A stretch of 64,000 nt of DNA from Flavobacteriaceae bacterium (GTDB lineage: Bacteria; Bacteroidota; Bacteroidia; Flavobacteriales; Flavobacteriaceae): NCBI GenBank assembly GCA_947488595.1, contig CANKZI010000002.1:62001-126000 (forward strand). Reading direction: 5' to 3'. Of the stretch, positions 10,001 through 16,407 are shown in pieces (within the stretch, counting starts at the first letter, position 1; each line of letters opens with the position of its first letter). The translations under genes and the position numbers were made by a program. Under the pieces are notes generated by a model. The model was not told the origin of the DNA and made no database searches. It saw only the letters and a program-made list of their open reading frames with translations.

Positions 10001-10471
10001 ACTGACAGAACCGCTTTGCCCTTCGGTTGACGATGCATAGGAGGTTATTGAAAAACCAGGTGTCGTATCATTATCTTTGATGGTTAAAGATAGCGTTGCG
10101 GTAAGATTTGCTGTATTTCCCGAAGTTACTGTTGCCAGAATTCCTACTGTTTCATCTGATTCCGCCAACGCGTCATTGATGGTTTGTAAGGTCGTCGCCG
10201 ATGAAGCAATTTGTCCAGCCGGAATAGTTATTGTTGCAGACAACGACACATAATCGCTGCTATCAGCCGTTTCTGCAATCGTAGTCAGGGTAACTGTTAT
10301 GGGCGTTGTACTCGCACTGTAAAGATTTACAGTAAACGATCTTGTATTTCCTTCGATGACATTGTAATTTCCCGAACTAGACAAATATAATGTAGGTCCT
10401 TGCGCAAAGGCAGTTCCTGTAAACAATCCAAAAAAAGTCAACAGCAGTATCTTAAAGTAATTTTTTTCCAT
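7082..10471 (-). CDS. Large secreted Calx-beta repeat protein with T9SS C-terminal sorting domain
   Basis: 1129 residues, predicted to be exported and then secreted or surface-anchored by the type IX system. It begins with a signal peptide (about 1-24, ending GTAFAQ). Four Calx-beta-like repeats of roughly 110 residues follow at about 26-135, 138-247, 250-353 and 356-469, each ending in a DND or RDN acidic turn typical of calcium sites. A middle region has cadherin/DUF11-like strands. At about 902-1040 is the flavobacterial module starting SYDPNDK (DUF7619-like). The tail from about 1050 (FYPNPTKNILNI ... FVKITVNG ... VLKIVKE) is a type A sorting domain. Likely role is adhesion or surface structure; the partner is unknown. 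Confidence 0.9.
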   Translation of the reverse strand: MEKNYFKILLLTFFGLFTGTAFAQGPTLYLSSSGNYNVIEGNTRSFTVNLYSASTTPITVTLTTIAETADSSDYVSLSATITIPAGQIASSATTLQTINDALAESDETVGILATVTSGNTANLTATLSLTIKDNDTTPGFSITSYASSTEGQSGSVSLNLTAPFNSTIAVSIISAIGTATANDFTPINTVVYIPAGSTSVSVPYSTSNDLIAEINETFILSATVTSGNTTTNAASCTVTIIDNDTIPSLRIGDRSATEGQDVYFYAYLSNPYQSNIVIQFTTTTGTAGAADFTSVTTTRTIAAGSTYTSLTIPTTNDVLDEAVESFTIAGTSAGISNSPEIAIASIVDNDGLPDLSISVVANNETDNSVIEGEEVRLYVRLTHTSPSPTIIDVTTIPETANASDFVPLTTTVTIPAGNFSVNYLLIPTLIDTLEEATETFTITATTTNGNTYNTSDTTIATIRDNYNINAYNDQIETVANVGGAVALLTNDLLHGLPLNASDVAISLAANNLGATVDAQGVLTIPSTVPMGYYQLNYTVCETANPALCDTANISVQVRSPLNCAYGATYSDYNGDGFTSVGDLITYVFTISNLGNVPISNIAVEYSWNIDLLGGSIALLDPGASDSTTFTLTHIITQNDINFGFFPQQFELSFKGIYNGYEVNCYPAFDGLFEFSIPDAIRLKAFVDSNANGIQESSEPNFPLGHFTYKINASGEVHYLHSNPFFLYESNPATLYNINYVVDSQYAAYNTCLVSYSDVNVTTGSGVTTLNFPIIVTPHNDLSIAFLNYNQPPRPGFYYNNYLVFKNNSYNTISNGVVTFTKDSAITITSTSQTTTATPTGFTHNFTDLQPYASRYIGIQMLVPPIPTVDLGDLTTNTASISLLSDDINTNNNSDSLTQTIIGSYDPNDKTEKHGSQIVHSSFTANDYLTYTIRFENTGTANAINIRVSDVLDAKLDATSIRMVDASATYTLERVGNNLTWNFFGIDLPPSVENTQTGNGYITFQVKPKPGFLLGDIIPNTANIYFDFNPAIVTNECTTAFVATLGTDSFSNSDFTFYPNPTKNILNIALKNNSDTIDAIGVNDVLGKTIIFKKVNNANATVDLSAFANGFYFVKITVNGTEKVLKIVKE

Positions 10472-10490
10472 GATTGTAAGTATGTGCGTG

Positions 10491-10520
10491 TAAATGTATG
10501 ATTTTTACTGCAAATACAAA
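10491..10520 (-). promoter_or_regulatory. Candidate promoter of the Calx-beta protein gene
   Basis: On the minus strand TTTG (10517-10520), 18 nt and TACATTTA (10491-10498), one mismatch from TAnnTTTG. It overlaps the 3' end of the upstream protease gene, so the large surface protein may be transcribed separately from it. Confidence 0.45.
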
Positions 10521-10942
10521 CAATGGTTAAAGTAGTCGATTATCGCTTTGCCTTTCATCAAGATATCTGCACCAATAATACCATCAACAGGTTTTGTTTT
10601 GTGCTCCATTAAGGCATCATTGACATGTGATAAATCAAAAATAACCAACATAAAATTATCAGCGTTCCAGCGTCCGAGTTTTAAGGTATTGTTGACCGAA
10701 ACTTGAGTGAACATTCCTGTTGCCCCGGCACCAGAAGCTTTGGTTTTTGACTTTTTCGCATCCAATTCAAATACCGCAACACTTTCAAAACCCACACAAC
10801 TTGAGGAGGCGCCTGTGTCTAAAATAAAATTACCAAGAATGCCATTTATTCGTGCTTTAATCAACAAATGCTGGGTTTTTGTAACTTTAAATTTTATTTT
10901 TTTATACTTTTCTGGTTTAAGAATATCGTGAAGGTGCTTCAT
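10505..10942 (-). CDS. Retropepsin-like aspartic protease (single-domain, cytoplasmic)
   Basis: 145 residues from ATG 10942; a frame extension to 10957 starts with TTG and was not used. The aspartyl-protease motif ILDTGASSSCVG lies at about 40-51 with the catalytic Asp at about 42. The flap-like region and the second conserved element DGIIGADIL (about 119-127) follow the retropepsin pattern. One domain this small must dimerise to make a two-Asp active site. I see no signal peptide or membrane anchor, so a cytoplasmic location is inferred. It lies upstream of the Calx-beta gene in the same direction (33 bp apart), though that gene seems to have its own promoter. Substrate unknown. Confidence 0.82.
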   Translation of the reverse strand: MKHLHDILKPEKYKKIKFKVTKTQHLLIKARINGILGNFILDTGASSSCVGFESVAVFELDAKKSKTKASGAGATGMFTQVSVNNTLKLGRWNADNFMLVIFDLSHVNDALMEHKTKPVDGIIGADILMKGKAIIDYFNHCLYLQ

Positions 10943-11042
10943 TTTTTTTGAAAACAATTGGTAAAGATTTGCTCAAAGATACACCAAGTTTTAAAATCTA
11001 AAGAATGTTAGTAACTTTGGCACCATTAATAAAATTATAATC

Positions 11043-11816
11043 TTGACTCCAATAATTACCGATACCCATTCGCATCTTTACAGCGAAGCATTTGACGAGG
11101 ACCGCCATACAATGATGCAACGCGCCACTGGTGCTGGAGTACAACACATTTTTGTGCCTTCGATTGACTCCAGTTTTACCCAAAAAATGTATGAATTGGA
11201 AGCACAATATCCCAAGAGCGTATTTTTGATGATGGGTTTGCATCCGTGCTATGTCAAAGCCAATTATCTGGACGAATTAAAGCATGTTGAAACACAACTT
11301 TCTGAAAGAAAATTTCATGCAATTGGCGAAATTGGGATTGATTTGTATTGGGACAAAACGACACTTGAAATTCAGAAAATAGCATTTAAACATCAAATTC
11401 AATTGGCGAAAAAATACAAATTGCCCATAAACATTCATTGTCGTGACGCTTTTGATGAAGTTTTTGAAGTGTTAGCGTCAGAAAAGGCACCCGATTTATT
11501 CGGAATATTTCATTGTTTTTCGGGAACGTATGAACAAGCATTACAGGCAATTTCCTATAACATGAAACTCGGAATTGGCGGAGTTGTCACCTTTAAAAAC
11601 GGAAAAATAGATCAGTTTTTAAAACAAATTGACCTCAATAATATTGTGCTCGAAACCGATTCGCCTTATTTGGCACCCAACCCATTTCGCGGTAAAAGAA
11701 ACGAAAGCAGTTATGTGGTTCATGTGCTGAAAAAGTTAGCCGAAATTTATAACCTTTCTGAAGCCGAAGTCGCTCAAATCACCACACAAAATGCCAATGC
11801 AGTTTTTGGGATTTAA
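11043..11816 (+). CDS. tatD: TatD family metal-dependent hydrolase (DNase)
   Basis: 257 residues. TatD proteins are metal-dependent TIM-barrel nucleases. The metal ligands are visible: HxH at 9-11 (DTHSHLYS), Glu96 in IGEIGID, His132 in INIHCRD, His157 in FHCFSG and Asp206 in LETDSPYLAP. No in-frame ATG lies upstream before the frame runs into non-coding sequence, so the start is TTG at 11043, which places ITDTH at the usual position of the family. Transcribed alone; the 230 bp downstream hold no feature I can support. Confidence 0.93.
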   Translation: MTPIITDTHSHLYSEAFDEDRHTMMQRATGAGVQHIFVPSIDSSFTQKMYELEAQYPKSVFLMMGLHPCYVKANYLDELKHVETQLSERKFHAIGEIGIDLYWDKTTLEIQKIAFKHQIQLAKKYKLPINIHCRDAFDEVFEVLASEKAPDLFGIFHCFSGTYEQALQAISYNMKLGIGGVVTFKNGKIDQFLKQIDLNNIVLETDSPYLAPNPFRGKRNESSYVVHVLKKLAEIYNLSEAEVAQITTQNANAVFGI

Positions 11817-12079
11817 TCGAGGTCAAATGCCTAAAAAATTAATTATACCATGAGGCACTTATTGCCACAAATCATGATATTTAAAAATTAAATTAAATAA
11901 ATTTTGTACATTTTTTTTAAGATTATTGTAACTTAAATATAGAATATTTCTTGTAAAATGCTGAAATTCGGATAAAAAAAGTATCAAGCAATTTTAGTGT
12001 ATTGGTCTGTATTTAATAAAAAGTAAACTCCGATGTCGATAAAATTTTGTTATTTTGCGCATCTATAAATTATTCTATA

Positions 12080-13216
12080 ATGCAAAGATTTGATGCAATT
12101 CGCCCGTTTTATGACGCCGAAATCAACGAAGCCATACAAAAAGTGATGCATCATCCGATGATGAAAGCGTTAATGAATTTTACATTTCCAGATGTCGATG
12201 ATGCCATTTGGAAAGAACAACTAAAAAAAACGCATTCTATTCGCGATTTTCAATCTAATTTTATCTACCAATCGGTACAACAAGTTTTAAAAAGAAGCTC
12301 TGATGGTTTGACCACTTCAGGATTTGAAAAACTTCATAAAAACACCTCCTATTTGTTTATTTCCAATCATCGGGATATCATTTTGGATACTTCATTGCTT
12401 AATGCATCACTTTTTGATCATGGTTTGGTAATGACCGCTTCGGCCATTGGTGACAATTTGGTAAAAAAAGCATTTTTAAGTGCTTTGGCAAAATTAAACC
12501 GAAATTTTTTGGTTCAAAGAGGATTACCACCGCGCGAAATGTTGCAAAGTTCAAAGTTAATGTCCGAGTATATTGGACAATTGCTGCTTCGCGAAAACCG
12601 TTCGGTTTGGATTGCCCACCGCGAAGGTCGTACCAAAGATGGCAATGATGCTACACATCCAGGCGTTTTAAAAATGCTTGCCATGGGTTCAGAAGAAACC
12701 AATTTGACCGATTATTTTAAAAAGATAAAAATTGTTCCCGTTTCAATTTCTTATGAATATGACCCAACAGATGCTTTAAAAATGCCACAATTGAAGGCCG
12801 AAGCAAACAATGAAACCTATATTAAAGAAAAAAACGAAGATTTTATGACGCTTTTAAGCGGCATAATGGGACAAAAGAAACACATCCACATTCATGTTGG
12901 CGATGTATTGGACCATGAAATTGACCAGATCGCCAATCAATTTGATAATAGTAACAAGCAAATTCAGGCATTGGCGACGGCGATTGACGATTCGATTTTA
13001 AGTTCTTACAAATTATGGCCGACCAACTATATTGCTTACGATTTGCTTTATAAAACTCAAATGTACAAGTCGCATTATACCGAAAATGAAAAATCACTTT
13101 TTGAACGCCGTCTAGAAATGCGAATTAATGAAGACAATCCAATTGAACTAGAGGGTTTTTTGAAAATGTATGCCAATCCTGTAGTAAATAAATCCAAATA
13201 TATTAATGTAGTTTAG
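12080..13216 (+). CDS. 1-acyl-sn-glycerol-3-phosphate acyltransferase-like protein
   Basis: 378 residues from ATG 12080; the longer frame starts with TTG at 12047 close to a TTATTTTGC promoter-like box and was trimmed. It is a PlsC/GPAT-superfamily acyltransferase of phospholipid synthesis. Block I is SNHRDIILD at about 95-103: the His at about 97 is followed by Asp at +2 and +6 rather than the canonical HxxxxD. Block III is HREGRTKDGNDATHPGVL, close to the GPAT EGxRS pattern and likely the phosphate-binding site. No transmembrane segment is obvious. Flavobacterial relatives are annotated as glycerol acyltransferases; the exact acyl acceptor is not determined. Confidence 0.82.
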   Translation: MQRFDAIRPFYDAEINEAIQKVMHHPMMKALMNFTFPDVDDAIWKEQLKKTHSIRDFQSNFIYQSVQQVLKRSSDGLTTSGFEKLHKNTSYLFISNHRDIILDTSLLNASLFDHGLVMTASAIGDNLVKKAFLSALAKLNRNFLVQRGLPPREMLQSSKLMSEYIGQLLLRENRSVWIAHREGRTKDGNDATHPGVLKMLAMGSEETNLTDYFKKIKIVPVSISYEYDPTDALKMPQLKAEANNETYIKEKNEDFMTLLSGIMGQKKHIHIHVGDVLDHEIDQIANQFDNSNKQIQALATAIDDSILSSYKLWPTNYIAYDLLYKTQMYKSHYTENEKSLFERRLEMRINEDNPIELEGFLKMYANPVVNKSKYINVV

Positions 13217-13318
13217 CTTCCGAATTTTTTTTCGCAGAGAATTAAAAATTTGGGGTATTTGAATTTAGGTATTATAAATGCGGTTGCAAATCAAAGTACT
13301 TTTTGTTGGCTAATTAAT

Positions 13319-13326
13319 TATATTTG
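13319..13326 (+). promoter_or_regulatory. -7 promoter element upstream of ansA
   Basis: TATATTTG matches TAnnTTTG and ends 19 nt before the asparaginase ATG. No well-spaced -33 box is visible. Confidence 0.5.
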
Positions 13327-13345
13327 TAACTAATCTTAACATCCA

Positions 13346-14377
13346 ATGATGCAGTTTAAAGCCAAGATATTACTTATTTATACAGGAGGTACTATCGGAA
13401 TGATGAAGGATTTTGAAACTGGCGCGCTCAAAGCGTTCAATTTCAGTAAATTATCACAAAAAATCCCAGAGCTTAAACAATTGGATTGTGAAATCGAAAC
13501 CATTTCATTCGAAAATCCAATAGATTCTTCTAACATGAATCCCGAAAAATGGGTAAAAATGGCCACGATTATCGAAACCAATTATGATGCTTTTGATGGA
13601 TTTGTTGTGCTTCACGGTTCTGATACCATGTCCTACTCGGCTTCGGCTTTGAGTTTTATGTTAGAAAATTTATCAAAACCTGTTGTGTTTACGGGCTCGC
13701 AATTGCCGATTGGAGATTTGCGAACCGACGCCAAAGAAAATCTGATTACCGCCATACAAATCGCATCTTTGCAACAAAAAAATAAATCGGTAATCAACGA
13801 AGTTTGTTTGTATTTTGAATACAAATTGTACCGTGGCAATCGGACTACAAAAATTAATGCAGAACATTTTAAAGCTTTTACTTCGTCAAATTATCCTGCT
13901 TTGGCTGAATCGGGCGTGCATTTAAAATTAAATTCAGAGTTGTTTTTGCCAAAAAAAAGAGCTAAAAAATTAGTAGTCCACAAAAATTTGGATAATAATG
14001 TAGCCATCATAAAAATGTTTCCTGGTATTAGTGAAGTGGTACTTTCGGCCATACTTGAAATTCCAAATTTAAAAGGCATTGTTTTAGAAACGTATGGTGC
14101 AGGCAACGCACCAACGCAAGACTGGTTTTTGCAATTGCTTAAAAAAGCCATTCAAAAAGGCTTACATATTATTAATGTTACCCAATGTTCTGGCGGAAGT
14201 GTAAGTATGGGTCATTATGAAACCAGTACTTGGATGAAACACATTGGTGTTATTTCGGGTAAAGATATTACGACCGAAGCCGCGATTACGAAGCTGATGT
14301 ATTTGTTGGGACAAAATGTGGCGCACAATGTTTTTAAAACAATTTTTGAAACGTCATTGCGTGGAGAGGTTGAATAA
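13346..14377 (+). CDS. ansA: Type I (cytoplasmic) L-asparaginase
   Basis: 343 residues, the normal length for type I asparaginase, which hydrolyses L-asparagine to aspartate and ammonia. No signal peptide, in agreement with a cytoplasmic enzyme. The first active-site block is IYTGGTIGM with Thr at about 16, and the second is VLHGSDTMSYSASALS with the conserved Thr-Asp pair. The later VTQCSGGSVSMGHY block is typical of the C-terminal domain. Start codons ATG ATG at 13346/13349 are both possible. It is followed by tRNA-Ser in the same orientation, whose promoter lies just after the stop codon. Confidence 0.94.
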   Translation: MMQFKAKILLIYTGGTIGMMKDFETGALKAFNFSKLSQKIPELKQLDCEIETISFENPIDSSNMNPEKWVKMATIIETNYDAFDGFVVLHGSDTMSYSASALSFMLENLSKPVVFTGSQLPIGDLRTDAKENLITAIQIASLQQKNKSVINEVCLYFEYKLYRGNRTTKINAEHFKAFTSSNYPALAESGVHLKLNSELFLPKKRAKKLVVHKNLDNNVAIIKMFPGISEVVLSAILEIPNLKGIVLETYGAGNAPTQDWFLQLLKKAIQKGLHIINVTQCSGGSVSMGHYETSTWMKHIGVISGKDITTEAAITKLMYLLGQNVAHNVFKTIFETSLRGEVE

Positions 14378-14391
14378 AAAGTATTTTTTTA

Positions 14392-14424
14392 TTTGGTTTA
14401 GCGCTTAATTTTTTTGTTTCTTTG
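14392..14424 (+). promoter_or_regulatory. Promoter of tRNA-Ser and the downstream 66-bp array
   Basis: TTTG (14392-14395), 21 nt, then TTTCTTTG (14417-14424), close to TTTG-N19-TAnnTTTG with one mismatch in the -7 box. It ends 12 nt before the tRNA, giving a very short leader. Confidence 0.6.
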
Positions 14425-14436
14425 CAACCTCAAAAT

Positions 14437-14521
14437 AGAGAGGTGGCCGAGTGGCTGAAGGCGCACGCTTGGAAAGCGTGTATATGGTAACATATCGAGG
14501 GTTCGAATCCCTTCCTCTCTG
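14437..14521 (+). tRNA. tRNA-Ser (GGA)
   Basis: 85 nt class II tRNA. The acceptor stem AGAGAGG / CCTCTCT pairs perfectly and the discriminator base is G. The anticodon loop TTGGAAA is closed by CACGC/GCGTG and gives anticodon GGA. A long variable arm, TATATG-GTAA-CATATC, is typical of serine tRNAs, and the T-arm is GAGGG-TTCGAAT-CCCTT. CCA is not encoded (GCAAG follows). The 3' 22 nt of this gene are the first part of the tandem array that follows. Confidence 0.97.
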
Positions 14522-14985
14522 CAAGAATTAAGTTTTAATTTTTAGAAAAAATTAATTAAAGGGTTGGTTCGAATCCCTTCCTCTCTGCAAGAATTAAGTT
14601 TTAATTTTTAGAAAAAATTAATTAAAGGGTTGGTTCGAATCCCTTCCTCTCTGCAAGAATTAAGTTTTAATTTTTAGAAAAAATTAATTAAAGGGTTGGT
14701 TCGAATCCCTTCCTCTCTGCAAGAATTAAGTTTTAATTTTTAGAAAAAATTAATTAAAGGGTTGGTTCGAATCCCTTCCTCTCTGCAAGAATTAAGTTTT
14801 AATTTTTAGAAAAAATTAATTAAAGGGTTGGTTCGAATCCCTTCCTCTCTGCAAGAATTAAGTTTTAATTTTTAGAAAAAATTAATTAAAGGGTTGGTTC
14901 GAATCCCTTCCTCTCTGCAATAATTAAGTTTTAATTTTTAGAAAAAATTAATTAAAGGGTTGGTTCGAATCGCTTTTTCTTTACA
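14500..14985 (+). repeat. Tandem array of 66-bp units containing tRNA-Ser 3' ends (rtT-like)
   Basis: Seven complete 66-bp units start at 14500, 14566, 14632, 14698, 14764, 14830 and 14896. A diverged partial eighth starts at 14962. The first unit begins inside the tRNA gene. Every unit opens with the last 22 nt of tRNA-Ser (T-loop, 3' T-stem, 3' acceptor strand, discriminator), then about 44 nt of AT-rich spacer holding a hairpin (ttaattttt-aga-aaaaattaa). The seven units differ at one base only (14920, g to t). All six frames are closed by stops within each unit, so the array is non-coding. The layout resembles the E. coli tyrT rtT repeats, where each tandem unit carries the 3' end of tRNA-Tyr. 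Confidence 0.95.
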
Positions 14986-14999
14986 AAATGTATCAAAGC

Positions 15000-15023
15000 A
15001 CTTATTCCCGTAAGTTTTTTTTT
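15000..15023 (+). terminator. Weak candidate terminator after the tRNA-Ser array
   Basis: A short stem ACTTA / TAAGT with loop ttcccg is followed by about nine T. It is the first T-tract with any stem after the array, so a tRNA-plus-array transcript could end here. The stem is only 5 bp. Confidence 0.35.
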
Positions 15024-15094
15024 AAGAAACGCAATAAAATCCAGCACGTTTTTTATCCACTTTTTTTCTTAATTTTATAGCTCAATTTTTGCTG

Positions 15095-15802
15095 ATGCAC
15101 TTTTTCAGAATTTTATTTTTATTATTGACCCTAGCCTCTTTTTCGCAAGAAAAAGAGAAACTGCCATTGACCGAAAAAGACACGGTTTTTTACACCAAAA
15201 TTGATTCGTTGTTTCGGGAAGACCAATTTTATTTTGGATTGACCTATAATCTTTTGAGTCAAAAACCCAATGATTTTGCACAAAATGGATTGTCAACCGG
15301 AATCGACATCGGTTTTTTGCGCGATATGCCAATTAATAAAAAACGAACTTTTGCGGTGGCTTTAGGTCTCGGATTTTCATACAATAAATACCGCCAAAAT
15401 TTATTAGTTTCAAAAACTGCAGGAACAATAAGTTATGAAATTCTTCAAGACGCCAATTATTCCAGAAACAAATTAGAACAGGTCTTTCTTGATTTTCCAT
15501 TAGAATTACGATGGCGGAGTGCAACGCCCGAATCGCATAAATTCTGGCGTGTTTATACTGGTTTTAAAGTGCGGTACTTGCTTTTTGATAAAACAAAATA
15601 TATTGGAGAAACCGAAATTACTGTAACCAACAACAACGATTTCAACAAACTTCAATACGGCCCTTTTGTTGCTTTTGGATTCAATACCTGGAATTTTCAT
15701 GCCTATTATGGTTTGAATCCGATTTTTAAAACGGCAGCGATTGACGGAAAAGCAATCGACATGAAAACACTCAATTTGGGATTGATGTTTTATATTTTAT
15801 AG
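15095..15802 (+). CDS. Outer-membrane beta-barrel protein (PorT-like fold)
   Basis: 235 residues from ATG 15095; the longer frame begins TTG-CTG and was trimmed. The signal peptide is MHFFRILFLLLTLASFSQ. The mature part contains repeated amphipathic strands with aromatic girdle residues (FYFGLTYNLL, FAVALGLGFSYNKY, FWRVYTGFKVRYL, WNFHAYYGLNPIF) and ends LGLMFYIL, as in PorT/outer-membrane protein beta-barrel families. Its last bases overlap by 6 nt the convergent PAP2-like gene. The specific role is not recognised; it need not be the T9SS PorT itself. Confidence 0.78.
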   Translation: MHFFRILFLLLTLASFSQEKEKLPLTEKDTVFYTKIDSLFREDQFYFGLTYNLLSQKPNDFAQNGLSTGIDIGFLRDMPINKKRTFAVALGLGFSYNKYRQNLLVSKTAGTISYEILQDANYSRNKLEQVFLDFPLELRWRSATPESHKFWRVYTGFKVRYLLFDKTKYIGETEITVTNNNDFNKLQYGPFVAFGFNTWNFHAYYGLNPIFKTAAIDGKAIDMKTLNLGLMFYIL

Positions 15803-16402
15803 CCAGAAATACAGCAACAACAATTGCGGTAAAAATCCGATGGCACTTCCTAAAATTAGTTCTTTAAAAGTATGCGCTTTCATTTCGAGTCTTGAAGTTG
15901 CAACAAATCCGGTAGCAATCAACAAGAATACAATTATAAAAATCATTCTCGTTTCAAAATGCAGGCTTACGGCAATCGCAAATACTGATAAAGCGGTCAT
16001 TCCAATCATGTGTAAACTGGCTTTGTATCCTACAAAAAGTACTAAAAGCGCCAATACCGTGCTGATTAAACTGCCTAAAAAGAAAAAATACAATTCGGCA
16101 CAAACCAAAATGGTGATGCTTTTTTGTATTAAAATAGAAAGCAAAATGGCATGAATCAGCAATGGAATTTTTCGTTCGGCTTTATTGGCCAACATGATCG
16201 AATCGACTTTTCCTAGCGTAAGCAAAAGATAATAAAACGTAATCGGAATAAATATGGTAATGATAACGATTTGTATGATTATCAAATAAATTTCGGGATA
16301 TTCAAAATAGGTTTTACCAAAAAAAAAGAAAATCAAAACCGCGTAAACCGAAATAAATAGCGGATGAAAAAGATAAGAAAATAAGGGAAGGATTTTTTTC
16401 AA
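15797..16402 (-). CDS. PAP2-like integral membrane protein
   Basis: 201 residues and about six hydrophobic segments. Two spaced elements, SLHMIGM (about 131-137) and SRLEMKAHTFKELILGSAIG (about 170-189), resemble phosphatase motifs II (SGH) and III (SRxxxxxHxxxD). The SGH glycine is replaced by Leu and the final Asp by Leu, so catalytic activity is doubtful. The start is TTG at 16402, five bases after the rpoN stop; the next Met is deep inside the protein. The spacing indicates co-transcription with rpoN. The product may bind or act on lipid phosphates, but that is inference. Confidence 0.7.
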   Translation of the reverse strand: MKKILPLFSYLFHPLFISVYAVLIFFFFGKTYFEYPEIYLIIIQIVIITIFIPITFYYLLLTLGKVDSIMLANKAERKIPLLIHAILLSILIQKSITILVCAELYFFFLGSLISTVLALLVLFVGYKASLHMIGMTALSVFAIAVSLHFETRMIFIIVFLLIATGFVATSRLEMKAHTFKELILGSAIGFLPQLLLLYFWL

Positions 16403-16407
16403 AACAA

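Noticed and set aside
14500..14985. CRISPR array
   Set aside because: Units are contiguous and identical over their full 66 bp. There are no unique spacers, and no cas genes are in the window.
14500..14985. Attachment site left by an integrative element in tRNA-Ser
   Set aside because: A duplicated tRNA 3' end is typical of att sites, but seven copies at a fixed 66-bp period with a shared spacer and no integrase point to tandem amplification instead.
14500..14985. Peptide encoded by the repeats, since 66 is a multiple of three
   Set aside because: Every frame on both strands meets a stop codon in each unit.
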